Source of the DNA: Chryseobacterium endalhagicum
GTDB lineage: Bacteria > Bacteroidota > Bacteroidia > Flavobacteriales > Weeksellaceae
Reading direction: 5' to 3'
NCBI RefSeq assembly: GCF_016745235.1
Contig: NZ_JAELVM010000001.1
Location: forward strand, 1,625,856 to 1,689,855
DNA: 64,000 nt
The notes under the pieces were generated by a model. It made no database searches and was not told the DNA's origin. It worked only from the letters and a program-made list of their open reading frames with translations. The position numbers were made by a program, and so were the translations under genes. Below are positions 14,896 through 22,937 of this stretch, piece by piece (positions within the stretch are counted from its first letter, which is position 1; each line of letters starts with the position of its first letter).

Positions 14896-15261
14896 ATGCG
14901 AAGACTAGGATCACCGGATTATAAGAGAATTTATAATGATATTGTACGAGAAAAGTATCCGGAAAAAAAAGAACTGTGTAAATCTATTTTGGAAAAGAAA
15001 GAATTATCTTTTTTAGATATTATTAAGCTGAATTCTTTACTGTTTGGAGAAAAGAATAAAGAAAGATCTGTAGCCAACCAGAGGCATAAATCTTACGATA
15101 TTTCAACAATTCGTGAAATTTTGGATTATCAGAAAAAAAACAGACTAAATAATACACAGCTGGCTATACATTTCAAATTAAGCAGAAATACCATAGCCAG
15201 ATGGAAAAGGCTGCTTTCATCTAATAATCTGAATGTTGCTGCGATGAGAATCCTAAAGTGA
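14896..15261 (+). CDS. Small HTH protein, type B (lone copy)
   Basis: A 121-residue protein starting MRRLGSPDYKRIYNDIV. It matches the type B proteins at 20465-20800 and 30709-31032: SPDYKRIYNDIVREKYPEKK, then ELSFLDIIKLNSLLFG, then RHKSYDISTIREILDYQ and the HTH LNNTQLAIHFKLSRNTIARW. The C-terminal HTH is transposase/psq-like, so DNA binding is likely. Elsewhere type B follows type A directly. Here it stands alone at the right end of the surface array, while a lone type A stands at the left end (3733). Confidence 0.75.
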   Translation: MRRLGSPDYKRIYNDIVREKYPEKKELCKSILEKKELSFLDIIKLNSLLFGEKNKERSVANQRHKSYDISTIREILDYQKKNRLNNTQLAIHFKLSRNTIARWKRLLSSNNLNVAAMRILK

Positions 15262-15537
15262 AAAAGTATTGTTCTTCTTTATAGCAGCAGGACTTGAAAG
15301 ATTTGTCCTGAAAGGTAATTCATTTGATTTCTCTTTATGTGGTATGGTTATTTCCAATATGGTTTCAGGCTGAAAAAAGCAGCCTGCAGTCTTTTACCAT
15401 TCTGAATAATAATACTACCCAAACGGGTAATTGACGGGATAGTATATAATTGTAAAATTTGTGATGAAATAAGCTGTGCATTACAATCTGCTCGGGTGGC
15501 ATTTCAAAATAAATACGAACCATCAAAACTAATACCT

Positions 15538-16110
15538 ATGAAATCATCAATTTTTTTTCTGTCGCTGATCGCTATGTTTATATCAGCCGACCTTTTTGGA
15601 CAAGGAACTTCCGGAACACCAGCACCAACACCTACAATACCCCTAAATCCAATAACAGATGTTGAAAAATGGCTCGCCATTTCTCCTATTTTGCTTTTTC
15701 TGTTAATTGTATGTACTGTTTTTTTAAAACTGAAAAAAGACAAAGTATCTCTCAAAGATCTCCTTTTGGATAAAGATGCCAATGTGCAGATGGAAGCAGA
15801 AAAAACAGAACAGGTTAAGGCTTTTGCGGCGGCTCCTGCTGCCAATCAGCAGTTACTGATGCAGACCGCCACTATGACTAGTAACGATCCCAATGCAGAG
15901 AAACCTAATACAAGCGTAAGCCGTTTTTTAGCTTTTATAAGCGGGTTGGTGTCTGTAGGACTGGCCTGTGTTCTGGCTGCTTTTGCCATGTGGAACTATT
16001 TTGACAATAATGTATTTCCGGAATTAAATAATCTGGTAGGAGTTTTACTTTCTCTCGGAATTGGGGTGGTGCCTTACGCATTTAATAAAATCAGTACTGC
16101 TGCCAAATAA
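15538..16110 (+). CDS. Membrane protein, unknown
   Basis: A 190-residue protein from the ATG at 15538 (MKSSIFFLSLIAMFISA). The longer frame from 15496 would add a non-signal-like stretch. It shows a signal peptide, a proline/threonine linker (GTPAPTPTIPL), a membrane segment at about 52-72 (LLFLLIVCTVFL), an alanine/glutamine-rich cytoplasmic stretch, and two C-terminal membrane segments (LAFISGLVSVGLACVLA and LLSLGIGVVPYAF). No family is recognised. It sits alone between the surface array and a possible integration scar. A small ORF starts 4 bases after its stop. Confidence 0.65.
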   Translation: MKSSIFFLSLIAMFISADLFGQGTSGTPAPTPTIPLNPITDVEKWLAISPILLFLLIVCTVFLKLKKDKVSLKDLLLDKDANVQMEAEKTEQVKAFAAAPAANQQLLMQTATMTSNDPNAEKPNTSVSRFLAFISGLVSVGLACVLAAFAMWNYFDNNVFPELNNLVGVLLSLGIGVVPYAFNKISTAAK

Positions 16111-16114
16111 TTAA

Positions 16115-16207
16115 ATGAATAAAGCTATGAGTACCGGAAAACAGCTATTGGAAACAGACCAAAATCATACTGAAGAAATATATTTCCGGTATCCTCATAT
16201 CTTTTGA
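16115..16207 (+). CDS. Possible short ORF or decayed gene start
   Basis: ATG at 16115 opens 30 codons (MNKAMSTGKQLLETDQNHTE) ending at TGA 16205. Just beyond, another frame reads coding-like as KTPITKADGTVQNLYSESW to a TAA at 16284. A frameshifted remnant of one small gene following 15538-16110 is possible. Weak evidence. Confidence 0.25.
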   Translation: MNKAMSTGKQLLETDQNHTEEIYFRYPHIF

Positions 16208-16314
16208 AAACTCCAATTACAAAGGCCGATGGGACCGTGCAGAATCTATATTCTGAATCGTGGATTGTATCAGGTTTCGTAAATTAAAATAAGGATAAGA
16301 AGCCAAAACATTTT

Positions 16315-16343
16315 GCAAAAAGGTTCGAGTCTTTCTATCATCA
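16315..16343 (+). other. Possible tRNA 3' end fragment
   Basis: AAAAAGGTTCGAGTCTTTC followed by TATCATCA looks like the T-arm (loop TTCGAGT) and 3' acceptor strand of a tRNA, and a typical hairpin terminator follows at once. No 5' half of a tRNA (an acceptor strand such as GATGATA with a D-arm) is present upstream. The T-stem has a wobble and a mismatch, so this would be a fragment, as is left when an element integrates into a tRNA gene. Confidence 0.35.
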
Positions 16344-16344
16344 C

Positions 16345-16375
16345 TAAAACCCCTGCTTATAGGGGTTTTATTATT
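16345..16375 (+). terminator. Hairpin terminator
   Basis: TAAAACCCCT (16345-16354) pairs with AGGGGTTTTA (16361-16370) around GCTTAT, followed by TTATTT. It would serve the tRNA-like remnant or the 15538 transcript. Confidence 0.75.
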
Positions 16376-16564
16376 TATATGCTTTGTTTTTGTAGAAAAT
16401 GAATTTCCTGAATAATGAAGCCCGGAAGATATATCACAAACTGAGCTGTAAAATATCATTCATCTTTGTGGTACCTTGTTTATTTTTTCCGTTAAAACCT
16501 CGTTTTTTGCTTCTATTGGCTTGTAAATTGATGTCACAAGCTTTATCATATTCTTTGATTATTT

Positions 16565-18364
16565 ATGAAAAGACTGCTTGTAATTTTTATGTTCTTTTTA
16601 AACGGTGTACTCCTTCTGAATGCACAAGAGAAAAAAGACTCGCTTTACTATAAAATAGAAAATTTTTCAGATAAAAGGAAAGTGACCAAGTTCATTCACC
16701 GTTTTATATTTCGCAGGCAGGCGGATTCGGCATCTGTCAGAACAACCACGGAGAAGCTGTCGCAGGAAACTCATCAGGGAAAACATATCAGAAATATCAG
16801 GATAGAAACCATTGACCCGTTTGGATACGGTTCAAAAGAGAAAAAACAAAAAACAAAATGGTATGACTGGTTTACCAATCATCTTCATGCCAATACAAGG
16901 AATTCCACCGTTGATAATTATTTACTTTTTAAGGAAGGTGAAGAATATAATGCCCAGAAACTCTACGAATCCGAGCGTTTGCTGAGGACGATGCCTTTTA
17001 TAAACAGGGTAAACATCAGTGTTTCGGACAGTACTTCCAGCAAAGATTCTATTGATGTGGTGATTAAGGTTCTCGATTCCTGGAGCCTGAAGCCGAGGGT
17101 AAGTTATTCCGGAAGTAAAATCGGTCTGGGAGTGACGGAAGAAAATATGCTTGGATTGGGGCACGAATTGAATTTACTTTACAGAAACGATTCCAAAGAA
17201 AAGCAGGATTATCTCTTGGGAAGCTACACCGCATACAACCTTTGGGGTTCTTATATCAATGCTCAGATCCTGGGCGAAAGGGATTTCCTGAAAAATGAAA
17301 GAATCAATTTCAATGTCAGAAGGGACTTTTTCTCACCGCTGACGAAATGGGCGGGTGGTTTTACTTTCGAATATTTTATGCGGAATGTTCTGCTTCCTGT
17401 AGAAACGGATACGAAATTTCCGGAAGTTCAGATCAAGGTGTACAGCCAGGATTTATGGGGCGGTTACCAGATTCCCGTTTCAGCAGATTCCAATGAAAAA
17501 GTGAACAGCAATATTGCACTGATCGGAAGATTTCAGAATTACCAGTACAAAGACAGTCCCGGAATAGATCAGTATCAGTATTTCAGTTCTTACAGCAGCT
17601 TTCTGATGTCTGTTGGATTTATTCAGCGGGATTTCTCGGTTCAGAAAAATATTTTTCAATATGATTTGCCGGAGGATGTTGCTTATGGGAAGTCGCTGAG
17701 TTTTACGGCCGGAGCTTTATCCAGAAGTAATGAAGTGATGCCTTATGTAGGGGTTTCTGCATCTTACGGTAAATTCATGAGAGCAGGGTATTTCAATGTG
17801 AAAGCTCAGTTTGGAAGGTTTTTCAATGAAGACAGCCAGAACCGCGAGTCGTTTCGTTTGGAAGGAACGTATTTTACCCATCTCTCGGACTGGAAATTTG
17901 CCAAAGCAAGACATTTCTTTTCCCCGACTCTGGCATTGGGAAACCCACAGCACAATTATACCTATAAAGACAGAATTAATCTTACTTCTACCGATGAATT
18001 TCCGGTATACGACTCAGATTATATAGGAACCAAAAAACTGGTGCTGAGGTATCAGCTTCAGCTTTTTATCAACAAAACATGGAAGAATTTCCATTTCAGT
18101 CCGTACTTAACGGCGGCAGTCGGGTGGCTGGGCATGCCTGATGATACACTCCTTAAAACCACAGCCAATACAAAAGTAGGAATCGGTGTTTTAATTAATA
18201 ATCCGTTTCTGGTTTTCAACAGAATTCAGATTTCTTTCACCTATTATCCGCGGGTTCCTTTTGATAATAATTCGGTCTTTGATTTTAACAGCAACCGGAA
18301 TAATCTGCTGCCAATGAACAGCTTCGGAACGGATATTCCTCATTTCGTGAATTTTGGGAATTAA
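16565..18364 (+). CDS. BamA/TamA-family outer membrane protein
   Basis: A 599-residue protein with signal peptide (MKRLLVIFMFFLNGVLLLNAQ), a POTRA-like region at about 60-175 (IRNIRIETIDPFG, then NAQKLYESERLLRTMPFINR and a VVIKVLDSW strand), and a long C-terminal beta-barrel region with alternating aromatic strands ending near FGTDIPHFVNFG. The YNAQKLYESERLLR and LGLGHELNLLY motifs are typical of the flavobacterial Omp85-like surface antigen group. Role: insertion or translocation of outer-membrane or surface proteins. It is monocistronic, closed by a bidirectional terminator shared with the opposite-strand operon. Confidence 0.85.
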   Translation: MKRLLVIFMFFLNGVLLLNAQEKKDSLYYKIENFSDKRKVTKFIHRFIFRRQADSASVRTTTEKLSQETHQGKHIRNIRIETIDPFGYGSKEKKQKTKWYDWFTNHLHANTRNSTVDNYLLFKEGEEYNAQKLYESERLLRTMPFINRVNISVSDSTSSKDSIDVVIKVLDSWSLKPRVSYSGSKIGLGVTEENMLGLGHELNLLYRNDSKEKQDYLLGSYTAYNLWGSYINAQILGERDFLKNERINFNVRRDFFSPLTKWAGGFTFEYFMRNVLLPVETDTKFPEVQIKVYSQDLWGGYQIPVSADSNEKVNSNIALIGRFQNYQYKDSPGIDQYQYFSSYSSFLMSVGFIQRDFSVQKNIFQYDLPEDVAYGKSLSFTAGALSRSNEVMPYVGVSASYGKFMRAGYFNVKAQFGRFFNEDSQNRESFRLEGTYFTHLSDWKFAKARHFFSPTLALGNPQHNYTYKDRINLTSTDEFPVYDSDYIGTKKLVLRYQLQLFINKTWKNFHFSPYLTAAVGWLGMPDDTLLKTTANTKVGIGVLINNPFLVFNRIQISFTYYPRVPFDNNSVFDFNSNRNNLLPMNSFGTDIPHFVNFGN

Positions 18365-18373
18365 TGATAAAAA

Positions 18374-18404
18374 CCGGCCCGGAGAAATAAATCTGCCGGG
18401 CCGG
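18374..18404. terminator. Bidirectional GC-rich terminator
   Basis: CCGGCCCGG (18374-18382) pairs perfectly with CCGGGCCGG (18396-18404) between two converging genes. Confidence 0.75.
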
Positions 18405-18412
18405 AAACCATC

Positions 18413-19075
18413 TTAAAACCCGGAAGGCTTGCTTAGTGCCTGGGCAGAACCATTGGTTCCTCCGAGATCCTTAGTATTGTCATTGATATTCTGCTTCGTG
18501 ATAAGATATTTATAAGCCATCAGATACAGATCCACTTTAAAGTTGTTGTAAGTACCATCAGGATTTACATAGTTCTGTAACGTACTGTCCGTAAAATTGG
18601 CCCTGATATGCCAGGTCCCGTTGCTTCTGAATGTATTGATATTGGGAGATCCCTGCTTATTATCATTAATACCGTTATTGCCATAGTCCAAAGCCACTTT
18701 CGTAGAACCATTACTGAGCTGGAAAGAATAATTATGAACCACCACCAGAAATCTGGAAGCATCTATTTTGGTATCATAATCCTGGATTCCTGTAGAAGGA
18801 ACCCCTGAAATGGTCAGTTTTATATAATTGAATAATCCGCTGCTTTCAAGTGCCGGATCGTACAGGTCCAGGGTATTTTTAGAAGTGGCAAGAAAATGTC
18901 CGCCAGTTTTATCGGGTTCACCGGGATTTCTGAGATATAAAGAGTTGGTGTAGCTGGAACCGTTTACATCCAGCGTTTCTGTAGGGTTTGCGGTTTTAAT
19001 TCCTACTTTTGTCTCCTGAGCATTGCTGGTTAATCCTGTCAGTAAGATGATGATGCTGTAAATTTTTCTTTTCAT
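18413..19075 (-). CDS. Secreted VGI-type surface protein
   Basis: A 220-residue exported protein: signal peptide (MKRKIYSIIILLTGLTSNAQ), opening KVGIKTANPTETLDVNGS, then a beta-rich body (FNYIKLTISGVP, TKIDASRFLVVVHNYSFQL, GTWHIRANFTD). The segment with FLVVVHNYSF, GTWHIRA and KVDLYLMAYKY has counterparts in the next two genes (KFLVIIASHGF, GTWKLRADY, TLNLLVFDRAY), so all three belong to one family. It is the last gene of a tight three-gene operon, 6 bases after its neighbour. A surface role is inferred; no enzyme motif is seen. Confidence 0.7.
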   Translation of the reverse strand: MKRKIYSIIILLTGLTSNAQETKVGIKTANPTETLDVNGSSYTNSLYLRNPGEPDKTGGHFLATSKNTLDLYDPALESSGLFNYIKLTISGVPSTGIQDYDTKIDASRFLVVVHNYSFQLSNGSTKVALDYGNNGINDNKQGSPNINTFRSNGTWHIRANFTDSTLQNYVNPDGTYNNFKVDLYLMAYKYLITKQNINDNTKDLGGTNGSAQALSKPSGF

Positions 19076-19081
19076 GATTTT

Positions 19082-19717
19082 TTATTGAAGACCTGATGGT
19101 GTATTAGTTGAAACTCCCGTAAAATTGCTTTTTATACTCCCGGTATACGTTCCCCAGTCTTTAACAAGTGCTTTCTCATAAACGCAAAGGGTAAGGGACC
19201 AGGTTCCGTTTTGGGCACCTGTGGTACCGGCTCCCTGAAAGCTTAGATTAATGGCATTATAGGCTATTCCTCCGCTCGTTACAGTTGTTACTTCCGTGGA
19301 ATAGGCACCAAATGATTTGATACTGGTCGTCGTATTAACACCCGGCGTAGAATCCGTGAAAACAGCTCCGGTAATGGCGACAATGTATTTGGAGGTTTCC
19401 AGTCCTGTATTTAAATTCACAACATCATCCTGGCTGACATTTCTCAGCGTAATATTGTAAGTATTGACAGGTGCTACATTCCGGAGCGCAATATCGAGAA
19501 GCTTTACTTTTCCTACCGGATTGGAATCTTTTGAACGGGTAAGAAGGTAATAATTCCCTGTTGCAAATGAATTCTTTGTATCAATAACATAAGATTCGAT
19601 CAGCGATCCTCCCAAAACATCCAGGGTTCCCTGTGGATTCTTTATATTGATTCCAACCTGTGCGCTAATGCTGAAATAGGTACAAGCTGAAAGTAAAAGT
19701 GTGGTTATCTTTTTCAT
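19082..19717 (-). CDS. Secreted VGI-type surface protein
   Basis: A 211-residue exported protein: signal peptide ending SISA, opening QVGINIKNPQGTLDVLGG, then YVIDTKNSFATGNYYLL, NTYNITLRNVSQDD, TSKYIVAITGAVF and GTWSLTLCVYEKALVKDW. It is the middle gene of the operon, with gaps of 12 and 6 bases, so translation is probably coupled. It shares the KYIVAITGA and GTWSLTL pattern with both neighbours. The three proteins may assemble together, but nothing in the sequence proves it. Confidence 0.7.
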   Translation of the reverse strand: MKKITTLLLSACTYFSISAQVGINIKNPQGTLDVLGGSLIESYVIDTKNSFATGNYYLLTRSKDSNPVGKVKLLDIALRNVAPVNTYNITLRNVSQDDVVNLNTGLETSKYIVAITGAVFTDSTPGVNTTTSIKSFGAYSTEVTTVTSGGIAYNAINLSFQGAGTTGAQNGTWSLTLCVYEKALVKDWGTYTGSIKSNFTGVSTNTPSGLQ

Positions 19718-19729
19718 GATATTTTAAGA

Positions 19730-20362
19730 TTATTGGATTAATGGGGCAGAGGCAGCACCCGTTCCGGCGGTATTTACGGTTTGTGCCATATTGAATTCTT
19801 TGGCATAAGCCCTGTCGAAAACCAATAAATTAAGCGTCCAGACCCCTTTCGGAAGAGCATCATCTGTTGAGAATCCTGTATAATCTGCCCTCAGCTTCCA
19901 GGTGCCGTTTGAGCTATAAGCAAAAATATCAGGCATCGGAGTAATCCAGGTTGAATTATAAGTAAATACCGGCTGGGTAAATCCATGAGAGGCAATAATC
20001 ACCAGGAACTTGCCGGAATTGATCTTGGTATCATACTCAGCGATCCAGTCCTTATCATCATTATTACAGGTGATTTTAAACTGAATCATATTGATGGGGG
20101 CCGGCGTGGTAGGCACAAAAGAATCATTGTAAGAAGTGATTTTGTTCTGCGGGGCCGGAGATTTAATTAAAAAAGAATAATTTTCATCTGCTCCCAGTTT
20201 TTCCAGCGGATCTTTTAAGGTCATCCCTGACGTCTTCATTGTCCCTTTCACCGTCAGTTCCTTTTCAGGATTAGAGGTATTGATCCCAACGCTTCCTGCG
20301 TTTTGAGCATGCGCAGAAATCATAGCACCGAGTAACAGTACTGTCGAAATAATTTTAATCAT
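19730..20362 (-). CDS. Secreted VGI-type surface protein
   Basis: A 210-residue exported protein: signal peptide (MIKIISTVLLLGAMISAHAQ), opening SVGINTSNPEKELTVKGT, then NMIQFKITCNNDDKDW, GKFLVIIASHGFTQP, GTWKLRADYTGF and WTLNLLVFDRAYAKEF. It is the first of the three-gene surface operon. The HTH A-B pair ends 102 bases upstream on the same strand, so the regulators and these genes may share a transcript. The leader ends ACACAAAATCA before the ATG, like the ACACA leaders of the 8.4-14.7 kb array. Confidence 0.7.
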   Translation of the reverse strand: MIKIISTVLLLGAMISAHAQNAGSVGINTSNPEKELTVKGTMKTSGMTLKDPLEKLGADENYSFLIKSPAPQNKITSYNDSFVPTTPAPINMIQFKITCNNDDKDWIAEYDTKINSGKFLVIIASHGFTQPVFTYNSTWITPMPDIFAYSSNGTWKLRADYTGFSTDDALPKGVWTLNLLVFDRAYAKEFNMAQTVNTAGTGAASAPLIQ

Positions 20363-20464
20363 TGATTTTGTGTAATTTGTTTTTTTATAATTTTTTTCTT
20401 GTTGCTGCTGGCTGAAAATATGAGTTCCTGAGAACCCGCACCTCGCACCCCGGAACCCGCACCC

Positions 20465-20800
20465 CTAAACCTTAAACCTTCTTTTCCATTTCGCAATGGT
20501 ATTCCGGCTCAGTTTAAAATGATTGGAGAGCTGCGTATTATTGAGCTTGTATTTTCTTTGGTATTCCAGTATCTTGAAAATAGACGGGTCGTCATAAGAA
20601 CGGAGGCGCTGGTTCTCTGTAAATATTTCCTCGCTTCCAAAAATCCTCTGATTAAGCTGGATGATATCCAAAACGCTCAGATAGTCTTTGGATAGTATAG
20701 TTTCATATTCATTGATCTTATCCGGGAACTTTTTGGCAAGAATATCAGAATATATTTTTTTGTAGAAGGGCGGGGTTATTTTCTGTTTTTTACGATCCAT
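20465..20800 (-). CDS. Small HTH protein, type B
   Basis: A 111-residue protein (MDRKKQKITPPFYKKIYSDIL). It has the type B order: YKKIYSDILAKKFPDK, YLSVLDIIQLNQRIFG, RLRSYDDPSIFKILEYQ, then the HTH KLNNTQLSNHFKLSRNTIAKW. Its start codon lies inside the end of the type A gene (25-base overlap), so the two are translationally coupled. This supports a two-subunit or sequentially acting DNA-binding pair. Located between a surface operon and a membrane AraC regulator. Annotated homologues are often called transposase-like, but no catalytic domain is present. Confidence 0.8.
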   Translation of the reverse strand: MDRKKQKITPPFYKKIYSDILAKKFPDKINEYETILSKDYLSVLDIIQLNQRIFGSEEIFTENQRLRSYDDPSIFKILEYQRKYKLNNTQLSNHFKLSRNTIAKWKRRFKV

Positions 20801-21201
20801 TTGTGCAAAGTGGTTTTAGGAATATTATACTCTTCAATAATCTGTCTTTTTGTTTTTTCTCCTTTTTCCAGCATTTCCAGCATAAAATCAATTACCTCTC
20901 TGGTGTAGATATTTTTACGGAAATAAGGCATCTCCGAATGTTCCTTAGCCTTTTTGGCTTTATGATCTGCCGAAACCGGAGAATAAAGGATCAGATTTTG
21001 AGAATAAAACCTGAAAAAATCATACTCCAGGATTTTGCACCACTTCAAAAGGATCTCACAGTCAAGGCTTTTAGCATCATACATATTTAAAATGTCCTGG
21101 CTGGAACAGTTGAAAAAATTACAGAGCCGGGATAGGTCTATATTGCATTCAAGTGCCCGTTTACTGATCATGGGACCAATATTTATATCTTTAAAATTCA
21201 T
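20776..21201 (-). CDS. Small two-HTH protein, type A
   Basis: A 141-residue protein with the type A layout. The N-terminal HTH-like part has DINIGPMISKRALE, LCNFFNCSSQDILNMY and LLKWCKILEYDFFRFYSQ. A conserved hinge, FRKNIYTREVIDFMLEM, follows, and then the C-terminal HTH EYNIPKTTLHKWIVK. It overlaps the type B gene by 25 bases. The region upstream (21202-21641) separates it from the divergent AraC regulator, so both promoters lie there. A DNA-binding role is inferred from two HTH motifs; the target is unknown. Confidence 0.8.
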   Translation of the reverse strand: MNFKDINIGPMISKRALECNIDLSRLCNFFNCSSQDILNMYDAKSLDCEILLKWCKILEYDFFRFYSQNLILYSPVSADHKAKKAKEHSEMPYFRKNIYTREVIDFMLEMLEKGEKTKRQIIEEYNIPKTTLHKWIVKNRK

Positions 21202-21641
21202 TAAATAAAACCGTATTAAAAGGTAAAAGACTAGGCTTTATGAAAAAGCAGAGAATAAAAGTTTTCGTGAAAAGTTCCGGTTGTAGAAAATATTTCTGTG
21301 GGAATTTATATATTATTCAGATTTCCGGTATTCGTTGATGTTTTTCTTTTTTCAATAAATATTTGTGTTTTCATCGGTACGTGTTGTTTTGTTGAATAGA
21401 TAAGGGATTTTGCAATATTCTTTCCCGTTATAAAGACTTATGTATAAGAAATTGAAAATCGATTGACATTTTTCATTATTTTGAATATGTTCATATATTA
21501 TTAAATTTGTAACTTACTTTTACAAAATTAGTTGATAAAAACAATCAAAAAATTCAAATCTAAATAGAATTTTAAATTTGATTAAAATTTATAATAATTT
21601 GTTAATCAATATTTTGTGTAAGTTGTTTTTTGAAATACATT
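21202..21641. other. Divergent control region
   Basis: A 440-base AT-rich stretch between the minus-strand HTH pair and the plus-strand AraC regulator. It contains the promoter at 21479-21509. A TACCTTTT element close to the HTH-A start on the minus strand is one base off a -7 box. No gene is seen. Confidence 0.4.
21479..21509 (+). promoter_or_regulatory. Bacteroidota-type promoter of AraC regulator
   Basis: TTTTG (21479-21483), an 18-base spacer and TAAATTTG (21502-21509) match the Bacteroidota -33/-7 consensus well. It would give a leader of about 125 bases before the ATG at 21642. Confidence 0.6.
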
Positions 21642-22712
21642 ATGATGGTAGCTGATAACGAATTTGTAAATACGTCTGTAGAGGCATTAAAGAGGAAACT
21701 GATTTCCCAGTATGTGAATTTAATGTCCGGAATATTGCTGGGATACGCGCTGGTATTTTATTTTGTTATTAAAGATACTTTTTTTGCCGCCTGTATGCTG
21801 GCCTATTCAGTTTTAATGTTTTACACCTTTATGATTATTCGTAAAAGTTATAACATCAAAGTCCTTGTTCATCTTTATATGACGTATGCGCCGTTATTTG
21901 CGGGATTTGTGATGCTCGACTTCTGGAAGTATTCTGCAGCTACTGCCATGTGGCTTCTGCCGGTACCGCTGGGAGCTCATGTTTTTCTGGGTAAAAAATA
22001 CATTTACATTTACTCGTTGTATATATTTCTGATCATCGTTGCGGTGAGTGTCCTTAATAAATTTTTTACGTTTGATTATTTCAGCCTTGATGATGTCAAG
22101 GTTATGGTGGTTTCGGATACGTTTGTGGGTTTGTCCAATCTTGCGGTATTCATGCTTTTACTGTATTACAATGAAAAGATCAGAAAGGTAGAAATAGAAG
22201 AGAATATCTTTAATAAGCTGAAGTTTTCCGGGACAAACAGCCGCAGCCAGATGAATGATAGTTCCATTAATGCTAAAACGGATGCTGCTGAAACCGTTGA
22301 AAAAGATAAAGAGGTCTTCTCAGAGCAGGAAAATACAGAGAAATATGCTGCTTTATTTGAAGAAGTGAAAGATATTGTAGAAAACAAGGCTTATTTTACA
22401 GATGTGGATTTTACGATCTCTCAATTATCTAATATGTTGAAATCTAATAATTTATACATATCCAAATCCATCAGGCTCAATGGTTTCTCCAATTTTAACC
22501 ACTATCTGAATACCTGCAGGATTGAGAATGTAAAAAAGCTGCTGTACGAAAATGATATCAGCAGAGTTACCCTGATGTATATCTACACAGAATCCGGATT
22601 TTCCAATCAGTCTACCTTCAACAGGGTATTTAAGCAGATCGAGGGAATCACACCTTCCGAATTTATAGCTACGATCAAAACAGATAAAGACAGTAGTCCG
22701 ACGGATATGTAA
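21642..22712 (+). CDS. Membrane-embedded AraC-family regulator
   Basis: A 356-residue protein from the ATG at 21642; the upstream TTG is less likely. About six N-terminal membrane segments span residues 15-185 (LLGYALVFYFVI, AYSVLMFYTFMII, WLLPVPLGAHVFLG, LYIFLIIVAVSV), then a charged linker, then a C-terminal AraC domain at about 250-345 (VDFTISQLSNMLKSNN, STFNRVFKQIEGITPSEF). The HTH is tethered to the inner membrane, so a membrane signal probably sets its activity. Its twin lies at 27312. Both stand divergently beside minus-strand surface operons, which they may control. Confidence 0.85.
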   Translation: MMVADNEFVNTSVEALKRKLISQYVNLMSGILLGYALVFYFVIKDTFFAACMLAYSVLMFYTFMIIRKSYNIKVLVHLYMTYAPLFAGFVMLDFWKYSAATAMWLLPVPLGAHVFLGKKYIYIYSLYIFLIIVAVSVLNKFFTFDYFSLDDVKVMVVSDTFVGLSNLAVFMLLLYYNEKIRKVEIEENIFNKLKFSGTNSRSQMNDSSINAKTDAAETVEKDKEVFSEQENTEKYAALFEEVKDIVENKAYFTDVDFTISQLSNMLKSNNLYISKSIRLNGFSNFNHYLNTCRIENVKKLLYENDISRVTLMYIYTESGFSNQSTFNRVFKQIEGITPSEFIATIKTDKDSSPTDM

Positions 22713-22797
22713 GGCTTATGGGTTTCAATGAATCATTACATCTGATGGGTAACCTGGGACCGGGTTAAGAAAATTAATGCTCTTTTACCCCCGAAAT

Positions 22798-22830
22798 ATC
22801 CATGGCAAGGTTTTAAACCTTGCCATGGAT
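22798..22830. repeat. Perfect palindrome
   Basis: ATCCATGGCAAGGTTT (22798-22813) and AAACCTTGCCATGGAT (22815-22830) are perfect complements with one base between. The full arms cannot close on a one-base loop in RNA, so an interspersed palindromic element or cruciform is more likely than a simple terminator, although it could still end the AraC transcript. Confidence 0.6.
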
Positions 22831-22892
22831 GCCAACACTAATGTACCAGCTATAAAAACGAATACTTATTCTGAATTAAAACGATTTAAAAC

Positions 22893-22920
22893 CAAAAAAA
22901 GCCGGCACATTCGTGCCGGC
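22893..22920 (-). terminator. Terminator of the LamG-type surface operon
   Basis: GCCGGCAC (22901-22908) and GTGCCGGC (22913-22920) flank ATTC. On the minus strand the stem is followed by TTTTTTT. Confidence 0.8.
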
Positions 22921-22937
22921 CTTCCTGTTTATTAAGT

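Noticed and set aside
16230-16343. Complete tRNA gene
   Set aside because: Only a T-arm and 3' acceptor-like strand are visible; no matching 5' acceptor strand, D-arm or anticodon arm could be found.
16399-16653. 84-codon frame before the BamA-like gene
   Set aside because: It overlaps the BamA-like signal peptide in another frame and lacks homology to anything else in the window.
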